Assembly: GCA_040757205.1 (NCBI GenBank)
Contig: JBFLXL010000011.1
Coordinates: 1-64,000 of the forward strand
DNA length: 64,000 nt
DNA from: Bacillota bacterium
Lineage (GTDB): Bacteria; Bacillota; Desulfotomaculia; Desulfotomaculales; Desulforudaceae
Reading direction: 5' to 3'
The notes under the pieces were generated by a model. It saw nothing but the letters and a program-made list of their open reading frames with translations. It was not told the DNA's origin and did no database searches. Below, one piece after another: positions 1-9,439 of the stretch (positions within the stretch are counted from its first letter, which is position 1; every line of letters begins with the position of its first letter). A program made the position numbers and the translations under genes.

Positions 1-402
<402 letters not shown>

Positions 403-431
403 TAGCTCAAAACCTTACCTAATTCACCACT

Positions 432-453
432 GTTCAGTTTTCAAAGACCATCT
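432..453 (-). promoter_or_regulatory. rRNA leader boxA-like element
   Basis: On the minus strand the leader about 30-50 nt before the 16S gene reads TGGTCTTTGAAAACTGAAC. This resembles the boxA/processing sequence (TCTTTGAAAACT) found in Firmicute rRNA leaders, where Nus factors bind for antitermination. The assignment rests on sequence similarity and position. Confidence 0.6.
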
Positions 454-566
454 TAGTTAGTAAAGCGCCGCTTCCGCAGCGCACAAATCTCAGTGTAACA
501 CCGGACCGCCTGTTAGTCAACCATTTTTGGCTAGTATTTTTTGCCTGCGCCGTCCTCGTACTTATA

Positions 567-595
567 AATTTAACATACGGCCACGGCGATGTCAA
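567..595 (-). promoter_or_regulatory. Sigma-A promoter of the rRNA operon
   Basis: The minus strand shows a perfect -35 TTGACA (complement of 590-595), a 17-nt spacer and -10 TAAATT (567-572), about 165 nt before the 16S 5' end. It lies just after the lysS stop, so the rRNA operon has its own strong promoter. Confidence 0.8.
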
Positions 596-625
596 GACCG
601 GCTCGGTACATTCAGCCAATATAAG

Positions 626-2098
626 TCAGTCTTCGCGCGGTCTTAAAAGAGGGAAGAGGATAACGTCCCTGATGGACGGCGAATTGGTCAGGAGCATTAT
701 CAGGCGGTCGATCCCGATGCCGAGCCCGCCGGCCGGGGGCATTCCGTACTCAAGAGCGGTGATGAAGTCCTCGTCGAACACGTGGGCCTCTTCATCGCCG
801 CGCCTGCGCTTTTCCAGCTGGGCTTGGAACCGCTCACGCTGGTCCACCGGGTCGTTCAGCTCGGAGAAGGCGTTGGCGATTTCGCGCCCGGCGATGAAAA
901 GTTCAAAGCGGTAGACCAGGTGCGGCGCGTCCTCCCGCCGCTTGGCCAGCGGCGACAGTTCCAGCGGATAGTCATAGATGAAGGTGGGCCGCACCAATTG
1001 CGGCTGCACCTGGTCCTCAAACACGGCGTTGACGGCCTCGGCCCAGGTCGGCTCGGCGTCGAACTCCAGGCCGGCGCCCCGGGCTGCGGCGGCGGCCTCT
1101 TCCGAAGAGAGGGCTTCAAAATCCAAGCCGGTCTTCTCCTTAACCGCCTCCAGCATGGAATACCGTGGCCAGGGAACGGTGAAGTCAAGCTGCTGTTCAC
1201 CGTAGGGGAAAACGCGTTCCGTGAAGACCTGCTCGATGACGCTTTCGATCAGGCGTTCCGTCAGGCCCATCATGTCGTGGTAGTCCGCGTACGCCTCGTA
1301 GATTTCGAGCATGGTGAACTCGGGGTTGTGCCGGGTGGAGATCCCTTCATTCCGGAAGTTGCGGTTGATTTCGTACACCTTGTCGAACCCGCCGACCAAC
1401 AGGCGCTTGAGGTAGAGTTCGGGCGCGATCCGCAGGAACAAGGAAAGGCCCAGGGCGTTGTGATAGGTCTTGAACGGGCGGGCGACCGCACCGCCGGCTA
1501 GGTTCTGCATCATCGGCGTTTCCACCTCGAGAAAGCCGTTTTCGTCCAGGTAGCGGCGTATCGCCGCGATGATCCGGCTCCGGGTGATAAACACTTCCCG
1601 GCTCCCGGGGTTGATGACCAGGTCGAGGTAGCGCTGCCGGTACCGGAGTTCGACGTCTTTAAGACCGTGCCACTTCTCGGGCAGGGGCCGCAGCGACTTG
1701 GCCAGCAAGACGAAATCGAAAACGGCCACGGTCACTTCGCCGGTGCGCGTCTTGAAGACCGTGCCCCGGACGCCGATGAAGTCCCCGATGTCCAGGGCCT
1801 TGAAAAGCTCGTATTTTTCGGGGCCCAGTTCGTTCAGCCGGAAGTAGGCCTGTACCTTGCCGGACCCGTCCTGAAGATCCCCGAAGGCGGCTTTGCCGTG
1901 GCCCCGCTTGGCTATCAGGCGCCCCGCCAGACTCAGCTCCCGCCCCTCGAGCCGCTCATGGTCCTCCACGACCGCCGCCGCCGAGTGGGTGCGTTCATAG
2001 CGTCCGCCGTAGGCCGGCACTCCCTGGGCCTGCAGTTGGTATAGCTTCTCGCGCCGCACCCGCAACAGTTCGTGCAACTCCTGGTCGTGGCCGCTCAT
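626..2098 (-). CDS. lysS: Lysyl-tRNA synthetase, class II
   Basis: Cytoplasmic enzyme charging tRNALys with lysine. The 490-residue length is normal for bacterial LysS. An N-terminal OB-fold anticodon-binding domain occupies about residues 55-150 and the class II catalytic core the rest. Motif 1 ([10 protein letters not shown]), motif 2 ([18 protein letters not shown]) and motif 3 ([11 protein letters not shown]) are all visible. It follows greA by 25 nt and probably shares its promoter at 2697-2725. The 16S gene follows, conserving the lysS-rrn order of Bacillus. The start at 2098 overlaps no other gene. Confidence 0.97.
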   Translation of the reverse strand: MSGHDQELHELLRVRREKLYQLQAQGVPAYGGRYERTHSAAAVVEDHERLEGRELSLAGRLIAKRGHGKAAFGDLQDGSGKVQAYFRLNELGPEKYELFKALDIGDFIGVRGTVFKTRTGEVTVAVFDFVLLAKSLRPLPEKWHGLKDVELRYRQRYLDLVINPGSREVFITRSRIIAAIRRYLDENGFLEVETPMMQNLAGGAVARPFKTYHNALGLSLFLRIAPELYLKRLLVGGFDKVYEINRNFRNEGISTRHNPEFTMLEIYEAYADYHDMMGLTERLIESVIEQVFTERVFPYGEQQLDFTVPWPRYSMLEAVKEKTGLDFEALSSEEAAAAARGAGLEFDAEPTWAEAVNAVFEDQVQPQLVRPTFIYDYPLELSPLAKRREDAPHLVYRFELFIAGREIANAFSELNDPVDQRERFQAQLEKRRRGDEEAHVFDEDFITALEYGMPPAGGLGIGIDRLIMLLTNSPSIRDVILFPLLRPRED

Positions 2099-2123
2099 TG
2101 ACCGTCCCCCTGAAAAGCGCCTG

Positions 2124-2615
2124 CTAAAGCTCCGAACGCATAATGCCGATGATTTGGTATTTCAACGTCCCGGCCGGCACCAGGATTTCAACGATGTTGC
2201 CCACCCGCTGGCCGAGCATGGCCCGGCCCACCGGTGACTCGTCGGAAATCTTGTTCGCCCGGGGATCGGACTCCATCGAGCCGACGATGGTGTACTGCAG
2301 CTCGTCTCCGCCGTTTAAGTCCTTCAAGCGTACCGTGGAACCGATGCCAACCTCTTCGGTGCCCACGTCCTCGGCGTCGATGACCTTGGCGATGCGCAAG
2401 GCTTTCTCCAACGTGATGATCCGGCCTTCGATAAAAGCTTGTTCGTTCTTGGCGTCCTCGTACTCCGAGCTGTCGGTGATGTCGCCGAACTCAATGGCCT
2501 GTTTGATCCGCTCGGCCACTTCCCGGCGCTTCACCATTTTGAGGTGCTCCAGCTCCCCCTCCAGTTTGCGCAAGCCCGCAACCGTCAGAATCATGTCTTT
2601 CTTTTCTACCGACAC
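2124..2615 (-). CDS. greA: Transcription elongation factor GreA
   Basis: GreA enters the secondary channel of stalled RNA polymerase and stimulates cleavage of backtracked RNA. The 163-residue protein has the N-terminal coiled-coil hairpin (about residues 10-80) with the acidic tip [13 protein letters not shown], and a C-terminal FKBP-like domain with [13 protein letters not shown]. The GTG start at 2615 is supported by an AAGGAG site 10 nt upstream. It is the first gene of a greA-lysS unit, with a promoter at 2697-2725. Confidence 0.96.
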   Translation of the reverse strand: MSVEKKDMILTVAGLRKLEGELEHLKMVKRREVAERIKQAIEFGDITDSSEYEDAKNEQAFIEGRIITLEKALRIAKVIDAEDVGTEEVGIGSTVRLKDLNGGDELQYTIVGSMESDPRANKISDESPVGRAMLGQRVGNIVEILVPAGTLKYQIIGIMRSEL

Positions 2616-2696
2616 GTTCCTCTACTCCTTAATATTGGCCTTAGATCTACACGACGCTGTCACGGGGGTAAAGACCCTAGTGTGCTAACAACCATT

Positions 2697-2725
2697 TATA
2701 TATCTCCCCGGAACCCTTTATTCAA
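2697..2725 (-). promoter_or_regulatory. Promoter of greA-lysS
   Basis: The minus strand has -35 TTGAAT (complement of 720-725 in the 2700s), a 17-nt spacer and -10 TATATA, about 80 nt before the greA GTG. The match to the sigma-A consensus is good. Confidence 0.6.
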
Positions 2726-2739
2726 CCGGACAAAGTTTG

Positions 2740-2770
2740 AGGCACTGCAAGATTCAGGCCGGCAGTGCCT
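2740..2770 (-). terminator. Hairpin after the acyl-reductase gene
   Basis: The arms AGGCACTGC and GCAGTGCCT form a 9-bp stem with a 13-nt loop, 22 nt after the stop of the 2793-3890 gene. On the minus strand only CAAACTTTG follows, so the U tract is weak. It may end that transcript before the greA promoter. Confidence 0.5.
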
Positions 2771-2792
2771 TTGAGCCTCGTCAAGACTTTGG

Positions 2793-3890
2793 TCAATTAT
2801 AATGAGCGTGTTCTCCCTTGTCAAGCCGTCTTTGGGCATTCTCCGCAATCCGGGCGATTTCATCCTTGGAGACGGCCCGCTCAAAGCTGCGAAACCCGGC
2901 CGTTCTGAAGCCGTGTTTTTCGGCCAGGGCGGCGATTTCCTCCACCTGCCGGACCGTCAGCTCCCGGCCCAGGGTGAAGTTTTCAAAACGCCCCTCCAGG
3001 GCCAGGATCATCGTCTCGGCCATGCAGGCGTAGGCCATCCGGGGCGGAAAACCGAAATCGAGTTGAAAGTCCACCGGCCCCGGGACCTCGACCACGCCGC
3101 CCTCGATCACCAGCACGTCGTCCCGCAACTCAACCACGCGCCGGGAAACATCCCGCGGGCGGGCGACGTCGCAGACGACCGCGCCCGGCTTCAAGTGCTC
3201 GGGCTCGATGATCGTGTCGACCGCGCTGGTGACGGTGATGACGACGTCGGCACTGCGGAGCGCCCCCGTCAGGTCGGGCGTGATCCGGGCCGCCAACCCG
3301 CAGTCGCTCATGATCGAATCGGCCACCAACTCCAGCTTCTGCTGGTTGCGGCCCACCAGGGTCATGCGTTTCGCCTCCCGGGCCAGGATCCGGGCACACA
3401 CGGAACCAATGGCCCCCGCGGCCCCCACGACCGCAACCTCGGCCTCGGCCAAGTCGTGACCCATCAGCCGCGCCGCCTCCCGGGTGCCCTGAATGGCGGT
3501 GGCGATGGTGTAGCTGTTGCCGGTGGTTACGGGAATGTCCAGGGCCTTGGCCACCGATATGCCGGCGTCCCCCACCACCTTGGTGAAGGCCCCCAGCCCC
3601 AGGATCTTGGCCCCGAGTTTCTCGGCCTTCTTTCCGGCTTCAATGACCTTCCGCAGCACATACCCGGGATCAAGGCTCATTATCTGCCGCGTCGTCAGCG
3701 GGCAGGAGACGAACCAGCCGGCAACCTCGTTGTACCCCGAGCGGACCCCCGTAATCTCGGCCGTCTTCACCGGGGGCAAAAGCCGCAGGGCGGCCTCTAC
3801 CCAGTTGTCCGGAAACCGGCGGGCGAACTTGAATTTTCGTGATACGTCGCTTACGCTGAGGGGATGGATAACGAAGGCAAACCGGTCCAA
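2793..3890 (-). CDS. Acyl-ACP reductase (AAR)-like NAD(P)-dependent oxidoreductase, COG5322-type
   Basis: This 365-residue protein resembles, by recollection, the cyanobacterial acyl-ACP reductase that makes fatty aldehydes. Shared landmarks are LGAFTKVVG, TTGNSYT, a Rossmann motif (VVGAAGAIGS, about residue 150) and ACMAE, whose Cys matches the acyl-thioester cysteine position. The start is TTG at 3890, with a GAGGAGG site 9 nt upstream. An in-frame codon at 3956 lacks such a site. Such proteins are often annotated as shikimate dehydrogenase or amino-acid dehydrogenase. No aldehyde-using partner is adjacent. The substrate is unknown and the fold assignment is firm. Confidence 0.75.
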   Translation of the reverse strand: MDRFAFVIHPLSVSDVSRKFKFARRFPDNWVEAALRLLPPVKTAEITGVRSGYNEVAGWFVSCPLTTRQIMSLDPGYVLRKVIEAGKKAEKLGAKILGLGAFTKVVGDAGISVAKALDIPVTTGNSYTIATAIQGTREAARLMGHDLAEAEVAVVGAAGAIGSVCARILAREAKRMTLVGRNQQKLELVADSIMSDCGLAARITPDLTGALRSADVVITVTSAVDTIIEPEHLKPGAVVCDVARPRDVSRRVVELRDDVLVIEGGVVEVPGPVDFQLDFGFPPRMAYACMAETMILALEGRFENFTLGRELTVRQVEEIAALAEKHGFRTAGFRSFERAVSKDEIARIAENAQRRLDKGEHAHYN

Positions 3891-3991
3891 GTGGTCAAAC
3901 CTCCTCGCACCAATAACCCATTTTAGCAACCTCTCCGGTTTTTTGGCAAGAAGCACTTCGCGCCGAAACTCGCCCGCGCCACTGTAGGTAA

Positions 3992-4960
3992 CTAAAGACC
4001 CCGGTCGTTAAGGCTCGTGATGAGACGGCGCAAGGAGGCGGCCGTGTCCGCGGTGTGCAGCCGTTCCCGCAGCCGGGCCGAGGCGCGCAAACCCCGCGTG
4101 TACCAAGCGGCGTGCTTGCGCATCTCCCGGACGGCCTTGTCCTCGCCCTTGTACCGAATCAGCAGCTCGAAGTGGCGCAGGGCCATGGCCACCCGTTCCT
4201 CCGGAGTCGGCGGCGGGGGTTCCCGGCCGGTCTCCAGGTATTCGCGCACCTGCTTGAAAACCCAGGGGTTGCCCCGCGCCGCCCGGCCGATCATTACGGC
4301 GTCGCACCCGGTCTCGGCCAGCATCCGCGCCGCGTCCGGACCGCTTTTTACGTCCCCGTTGCCGATCACAGGTATGTCCACCGCCTGTTTGACCGCCCCG
4401 ATCACACCCCAGTCCGCCTGGCCGCCGAAGAACTCGAAACGGAGGCGCCCGTGCACCGTGACCGCGGCCGCACCGGCCTGCGCCGCCACCCGCGCCAGCT
4501 CTACGGCGCCGGGATAACCCTCACCCCATCCCTTGCGCATCTTCACGGTCACCGGCACGGGTACGGCCGCCGCCACCGCCGCCACAATCCGCCCGGCCCT
4601 TTCCGGGTCACGCATAAGGGCCGCCCCTTCGCCGCCGCGGACGACCTTCGGCGTAGGGCAGCCCATGTTGAGATCGACGATATCGGCCCCGGCTTCGGCC
4701 GCCAGCCGGGCAGCGTGAGCCAGGACGCCCGGGCCGGAACCAAAAATCTGGACGGCGAGCGGGTGCTCCCCGGATACGGCCAAAAACTCAGCGCTCCGGC
4801 GGTTTCCGTGCATCAGGGCCTGCGCCGAGATCATTTCGGTCCAGGTGAGGCCGCAGCCCATCTCCCGGGCCAGATCCCGGAAAGCGCGGTCGGTGATCCC
4901 GGCCATGGGGGCCGACACGACCCGGTTCGGCAGGGTGACGGCACCGATTTTGAAGGTCAC
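3992..4960 (-). CDS. dusB: tRNA-dihydrouridine synthase DusB
   Basis: FMN enzyme that reduces uridines in tRNA D loops. The 322-residue product shows APMAGITD at the N-terminus, the NMGCPTPKVV loop with the catalytic Cys, KMRKGW, TVHGR, GNGDV and the IGRAARGNPW phosphate-binding turn. The GTG start at 4960 overlaps the coaX stop by 4 nt (GTGA) and has an AAGGA site 9 nt upstream, so the two are translationally coupled. An upstream reading frame extends further but only shadows coaX. dusB near lysS matches Bacillus gene order. Confidence 0.95.
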   Translation of the reverse strand: MTFKIGAVTLPNRVVSAPMAGITDRAFRDLAREMGCGLTWTEMISAQALMHGNRRSAEFLAVSGEHPLAVQIFGSGPGVLAHAARLAAEAGADIVDLNMGCPTPKVVRGGEGAALMRDPERAGRIVAAVAAAVPVPVTVKMRKGWGEGYPGAVELARVAAQAGAAAVTVHGRLRFEFFGGQADWGVIGAVKQAVDIPVIGNGDVKSGPDAARMLAETGCDAVMIGRAARGNPWVFKQVREYLETGREPPPPTPEERVAMALRHFELLIRYKGEDKAVREMRKHAAWYTRGLRASARLRERLHTADTAASLRRLITSLNDRGL

Positions 4961-5751
4961 TGTTTCAGTCCTTCTGGCGTGGTCAGGTTGCGCTCGTATA
5001 CCAGGCGCAGCCCCAAAAGCGTCAGCAACGGGTCGACGACCTCCACCGTCTCGGTCTCCCGCGCGATCAGTTCCGCCAGCCCGCCGGTGGCCACCACCCG
5101 GGGGGTGCCCTCCATTTCCGTGCGCATCCGGCGCACGAGCGCGTCGACCAATCCGGCGTAGCCGTAAATAATCCCGGACTGGATGCTTTGCACGGTGTTC
5201 CGCCCGATGATGGCCGGCGGGCGCACCAGTTCCACCCGGGGCAGCTTGGCCGCCCGCTCGAACAGCGCCTCGCACGAGATGCTGATTCCGGGGGTGATGA
5301 TTCCCCCCAGGTATTCGCCGCGGACGGAAATCGCGCAGAAAGTGGTGGCCGTGCCGAAGTCGACCAGGATCAGCGGCCGGCCGTAGCGTTCCTGCGCCGC
5401 GATCGCGTTCACGATCCGGTCTGCGCCCACCTCCCGCGGGTTTTCGTACCGGATGGGCATCCCGGTCTTCACCCCGGGGCCGACCAGGAGCGGGGGGCCT
5501 CCGAAGTACTGCCGGCAAGCCTGGTCGACGGTGGTGTTCAGGGGCGGAACGACCGACGAGACCACGGCGGCCTGGATGCCCGCCGTCCCAAGGCCGCGGT
5601 CGGACAGCAACTGCTTGAGCAGGATCCCGAACTCGTCGGCCGTCCAGTGCCGCTTGGTGCTCAAACGCCAGTGGGCGAGCAGGTTTTCTCCCGCCCAGAC
5701 GCCCAGGACGATGTTGGTGTTGCCCACGTCCACCACCAGGATCGTTTTCAC
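4957..5751 (-). CDS. coaX: Type III pantothenate kinase
   Basis: Phosphorylates pantothenate, the first step of coenzyme A synthesis, and so uses the product of the panBCD genes upstream. The protein is 264 residues if started at GTG 5751, where GTGA overlaps the birA stop and a GGAAGG site sits 9 nt upstream. A GTG at 5760 is the alternative. Seen are the phosphate motif DVGNTNIVLGV, the DFGTATTF motif with catalytic Asp, and GGIITPGI. All are hallmarks of the CoaX (ASKHA) fold. It is coupled to birA and dusB on both sides. Confidence 0.95.
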   Translation of the reverse strand: MKTILVVDVGNTNIVLGVWAGENLLAHWRLSTKRHWTADEFGILLKQLLSDRGLGTAGIQAAVVSSVVPPLNTTVDQACRQYFGGPPLLVGPGVKTGMPIRYENPREVGADRIVNAIAAQERYGRPLILVDFGTATTFCAISVRGEYLGGIITPGISISCEALFERAAKLPRVELVRPPAIIGRNTVQSIQSGIIYGYAGLVDALVRRMRTEMEGTPRVVATGGLAELIARETETVEVVDPLLTLLGLRLVYERNLTTPEGLKQ

Positions 5752-6725
5752 GTTGCCCACCCTTCCCTCTCCATATGTAACTCGCCCGTGATCACCCGCC
5801 GGATTCCCCCGGCGGTGTCCAGCAACAGAGCCCCGTCAACGTCCACGTCCACCGCGCGGCCCAGCAGTTCGCCCTCCGGGGTGGTAACCCGCAGCGGGCG
5901 TCCCAGGCAGGCGTTGTGCCTTTTCCAAGCCGCGAGCACGGGAGCGAAGCCCTGCTGCAGCCAGACCAGATACCAGTGTTCCATGGCGGTCAGCAACCCC
6001 CGCAAAAGCTCGGGTCTCAAGACGTCTCCTCCAGTGATCTCCCGGACGGTCACGACCCGGGTCCGCAGTTCGGGTGGAAAGTCCCGCTGATCCAGGTTAA
6101 CGTTCAGACCCATGCCCACCACCAGGTGGTTGATCCGGTCCAGTTCGCCGGTCACCTCGGTCAGGATCCCGCCGAGCTTCAGGCCGCGCCAGACAAAGTC
6201 GTTCGGCCATTTCAGCCCGGCCTGGATGCCGGGATAAGCGGCCAGCGCGTCCACCCCGGCCACCGCCGCCACAAACACGGCCTCCGGGGCCCGCGCTGAC
6301 GGCAGGGGCGGACGAAGTACGACCGAGAACCAGAGCCCGCCCCGGGGCGAGACCCAATTCCGGCCCAGGCGGCCCCGGCCGCCGGACTGTTCCTCGGCGA
6401 CGACCGTGGTCCCTTCGGGGGCCCCCCGCCGGGCCCACTCCTTGGCGTGATCGTTGGTGGAAGAAAGCGTCGGACGGTACACGTAATTGCGGCCGCAAAA
6501 AGCCGTTTTCAGGCCGGGTTGGACCGCCTCCGGCGCCACGAGGTCGGGCTCGGCGAGCAAGCGGTAACCCAAGCGTGAACGGGCTTCAATCCGGTATCCC
6601 TCCGCCCGGAGAGCCCGGATGTGCTTCCAAACCGCCGTCCGCGAAATGGTCAGTTTCCGGGAGATTTCCTCCCCCGAGACGTAGTGCGGGCTTGTCCTCA
6701 GATATTCCAGCACGGAAGACTTCAT
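5748..6725 (-). CDS. birA: Bifunctional biotin--protein ligase / biotin operon repressor
   Basis: Attaches biotin to carboxylase carrier proteins. The 325-residue protein has an N-terminal winged-helix domain (ISRTAVWKHIRALRAEGY, about residues 20-37), so it can also bind DNA as a biotin-responsive repressor. The catalytic domain shows GRGRLGRNW, the biotinyl-AMP loop, and LKWPNDF. The ATG at 6725 has a GGGGGTG site. An upstream in-frame codon at 6776 lacks one. No clear BirA operator was found in the 180 nt upstream. It starts the birA-coaX-dusB coupled group. Confidence 0.95.
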   Translation of the reverse strand: MKSSVLEYLRTSPHYVSGEEISRKLTISRTAVWKHIRALRAEGYRIEARSRLGYRLLAEPDLVAPEAVQPGLKTAFCGRNYVYRPTLSSTNDHAKEWARRGAPEGTTVVAEEQSGGRGRLGRNWVSPRGGLWFSVVLRPPLPSARAPEAVFVAAVAGVDALAAYPGIQAGLKWPNDFVWRGLKLGGILTEVTGELDRINHLVVGMGLNVNLDQRDFPPELRTRVVTVREITGGDVLRPELLRGLLTAMEHWYLVWLQQGFAPVLAAWKRHNACLGRPLRVTTPEGELLGRAVDVDVDGALLLDTAGGIRRVITGELHMEREGWAT

Positions 6726-6905
6726 CCAGCCCACCCCCTGCTCCAATTGTAACCGGCAAAAGGTTATGCTTGACATTTCTGTTGAATTATATTAGGCTTT
6801 TGATAAACAGCGATCAGTCTGGAGCACTTCGCTCGAGGGCGGGGTGTTTCGTTATTTTAAAAACGGTCTGCCATTTAATTACAGTTTTTGGGAGGGTGGT
6901 CTCGG

Positions 6906-7766
6906 TCACCTACCCCGGGGGCTAAAGCTCCCCGGCCGTTCGAGATCCAGTCCGATGTCCAGGTCCGGGACCGAGTGTGTCAGGCGGCCGAGGGAAATAA
7001 GGTCCACTCCGGTGGCGGCGATCTCCCGGATGTTCTGCTCGTCAACGTTTCCCGACGCTTCCAGCAAGACCCGCCCGTCCACGAGCCGCACGGCTTCCTC
7101 GATCAGCGCCGGGGGCATATTGTCGAGGAGAATCACGTCCGCCCCGGCGGCCAGCGCCTCCCGGACCCCGTCCAGATCCTCAACTTCCACTTCCACCTTC
7201 AGCAGGTGGTGAGCGGCGGCCCGGGCGGACCGCACGGCGGCGGTGATCCCGCCGGCGACCGCGATGTGGTTGTCTTTGATCAGCACGCCGTCGTCAAGGG
7301 CAAAGCGGTGGTTGTGCCCGCCGCCCACCCGCACGGCGTATTTTTCAAGCATCCGCAGACCGGGCGTGGTCTTGCGGGTATCCACCAGGCGGACCGGATA
7401 GCCCTCGACCAACTCACTGAGCCGTCGGGTCCGGGTCGCGATTCCCGACAGGCGGCAAAGGAAATTCAGCGCCACCCGCTCACCGGAGAGGATGGGGCGC
7501 GCCGCCCCGCTGACCTCGGCCAGCACCGTGCCCCGTTGTACCCGCTCCCCGTCTGCAACCCGGTTCCGGAATTCCACCGAGGGATCCAGCACGCCGAAAA
7601 CCCGCCGGGCCACCTCCAGTCCGGCCACCACCCCGGCTTCCCGGCTGCGCAGCACGCCGGTGGCCCGGGTTCCGGCGGCAACGGTGGCGGTAGTGGTCCA
7701 GTCCCCCGCACCGATGTCCTCCGCCAGGGCCTTGCGAATCAGTAGATCCAGTTCAAGCTCGTTCAC
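6906..7766 (-). CDS. nadC: Quinolinate phosphoribosyltransferase (nicotinate-nucleotide pyrophosphorylase)
   Basis: Converts quinolinate and PRPP to nicotinate mononucleotide, the last dedicated step of de novo NAD synthesis. The 286-residue protein has the typical N-terminal (LAEDIGAGDWT) and barrel motifs (RLVDTRKTTPGLR, GGGHNHR, KVEVEVEDL, LLDNMPP). The GTG start at 7766 overlaps the end of nadB by 14 nt, so nadA-nadB-nadC form one unit. Confidence 0.96.
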   Translation of the reverse strand: MNELELDLLIRKALAEDIGAGDWTTTATVAAGTRATGVLRSREAGVVAGLEVARRVFGVLDPSVEFRNRVADGERVQRGTVLAEVSGAARPILSGERVALNFLCRLSGIATRTRRLSELVEGYPVRLVDTRKTTPGLRMLEKYAVRVGGGHNHRFALDDGVLIKDNHIAVAGGITAAVRSARAAAHHLLKVEVEVEDLDGVREALAAGADVILLDNMPPALIEEAVRLVDGRVLLEASGNVDEQNIREIAATGVDLISLGRLTHSVPDLDIGLDLERPGSFSPRGR

Positions 7767-9342
7767 GTGTCAAAGCCCTCTTTAAAATGATGTGCTTGCG
7801 CCAGCACTCTCTGGGTTCCGGATAATCGGCGCGGTAGTGCCCGCCCCGAGATTCGCGCCTGGCCGCGGCCGCCTCGGTGACCAGCGCCCCGATCTGGAAC
7901 AGATTGCGGGTTTCCATCGCCTCCGGAGTCTGCGCCGGGCAAAGCTCCAGGTACTCGTGACGCCGGAAGAATTCGAGAGTGCGTTCAAGACCCTCCGCTT
8001 CGCGGCTTAAGCCGACATGGGTGCTCATGTGCGCCTGCAATTCTTCCCGCAGGGCCGGGTAGTCGACCGGCCGCGCCTCGCGCCGCCCGGAATAGGCAAA
8101 GTGCGGGTTGGGTTTCGGGACCGCGGGCCGGGACAGGATGCGTTCCACGATCCGGCCGCCGAACACCAGCCCGTCCAGGAGGGAGTTGCTCGCCAGCCGG
8201 TTGGCCCCGTGCACGCCGGCGCAGGCCACCTCACCGCAGGCGTAGAGGCCCTCGATCGCTGTCTCCCCGTGCAGGTTGGTCCGCACCCCGCCCATGATAT
8301 AATGCGCCGCCGGGGCCACCGGAATCCAGTCCCGGCTGATGTCCAGGCCGACCGTGGCTAAAGTGTGGGTGATCGTCGGGAAGCGCAGCCGCAGGGTGTC
8401 CTCCGGAAGGTGCGTGACGTCCAGAAAAACGTGGTCCGCGCCCGTGGCCTGCATTTCGCTCAGTATGACCCGCGACACCACGTCCCGGGGGGCCAGCTCC
8501 GCGCCCGGGTGGAAGCCGGGCATGAACCGCTCGCCCCGCACATTCCGCAGCACACCCCCTTCACCGCGTACCGCTTCGGAAATCAAAAACGGCGGACCTT
8601 CCGGTACCGCCAGCATCGTCGGGTGGAACTGGATGAACTCGAGGTCGGTCACTTCGGCCCCCGCCCGGTAGGCGACGGCGATGCCGTCTCCGGTAGCCAC
8701 CGGCGGGTTGGTGGTCTGGCGGAACAACTGCCCGGCCCCGCCGCTCCCCAGGATCACCGCCTGGCTGTAAAAAACCTTCAGCCGGCCTTCCGGCTCGTTG
8801 AATACCAGGGCGCCGTAGCAGCGGCCGTGTTCCACCAGCAGGTCGACGACGAAATTGTGTTCCAGCAAGGGGATGCTGCACTCGCCGGCCTGGAAGCAGA
8901 GACACCGCTGAATCTCGGCGCCGGTGGCGTCGCCGCCGGCGTAGAGGATACGGCGCTGGCGGTGTGCCCCTTCCCGGGCCAGGGCAAAACCGTTATCCGT
9001 GCGCTGAAAACAGGTCCCCATCTCCACCAGGTCCCGCACCCGTTCCGGCCCTTCCGTGACCAGGACGCCCACGGCTTCGGGGTCGCACAGACCCGCCCCG
9101 GCCTCCAGGGTATCCTCCAGGTGCAAAAAGGGGGAGTCGCCAGCGCCGATGGCGGCCGCGATTCCCCCCTGTGCCCGTTCGGTGCTCGTGTTTTCAACCA
9201 TCTTCTTGGTCAGCACGACCGGGCGCCTCCCCGACCGCGCCAGCAGATAGGCGGTGTACAGACCGGCGATGCCGCTCCCGATCACGAGATAGTCGACCGT
9301 TTCCACCGGCAGTGCCCGGGTGTCGAAATCAACCAGGTACAC
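7753..9342 (-). CDS. nadB: L-aspartate oxidase
   Basis: FAD enzyme oxidising aspartate to iminoaspartate, which NadA condenses with dihydroxyacetone phosphate. In this presumed anaerobe fumarate is the likely acceptor (inference). The protein has the GSGIAGLYTA dinucleotide motif near the N-terminus, ERAQGGIAAA, and the succinate-dehydrogenase-like flavoprotein body with HPT and GGVRTN motifs. I prefer GTG 9342 as start because AGGAGG lies 8 nt upstream. A TTG at 9366 would add eight residues but has a poor site. Confidence 0.95.
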   Translation of the reverse strand: MYLVDFDTRALPVETVDYLVIGSGIAGLYTAYLLARSGRRPVVLTKKMVENTSTERAQGGIAAAIGAGDSPFLHLEDTLEAGAGLCDPEAVGVLVTEGPERVRDLVEMGTCFQRTDNGFALAREGAHRQRRILYAGGDATGAEIQRCLCFQAGECSIPLLEHNFVVDLLVEHGRCYGALVFNEPEGRLKVFYSQAVILGSGGAGQLFRQTTNPPVATGDGIAVAYRAGAEVTDLEFIQFHPTMLAVPEGPPFLISEAVRGEGGVLRNVRGERFMPGFHPGAELAPRDVVSRVILSEMQATGADHVFLDVTHLPEDTLRLRFPTITHTLATVGLDISRDWIPVAPAAHYIMGGVRTNLHGETAIEGLYACGEVACAGVHGANRLASNSLLDGLVFGGRIVERILSRPAVPKPNPHFAYSGRREARPVDYPALREELQAHMSTHVGLSREAEGLERTLEFFRRHEYLELCPAQTPEAMETRNLFQIGALVTEAAAARRESRGGHYRADYPEPRECWRKHIILKRALTRERA

Positions 9343-9439
9343 ACGCTCGGCCTCCTGTTCACCCAAGTCCTAGGCGAGGCGCCGGCCCTTAACGACCGGC
9401 TCATTCCTTTCAATCCGCTGAAAACGTAATTGAGGAAGG

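Noticed and set aside
782-1501. 239-residue plus-strand ORF
   Set aside because: It lies opposite lysS, is the complement of a GC-rich coding frame and shows no recognisable motif.
3992-5518. Long open frame giving a 508-residue DusB
   Set aside because: The upstream part only shadows coaX. GTG 4960 has a good ribosome site and overlaps the coaX stop by 4 nt, and family length fits 322 residues.
6726-6905. BirA operator or biotin riboswitch before birA
   Set aside because: A TATAAT-like box exists, but no long dyad of the BirA type and no second consensus box were found.
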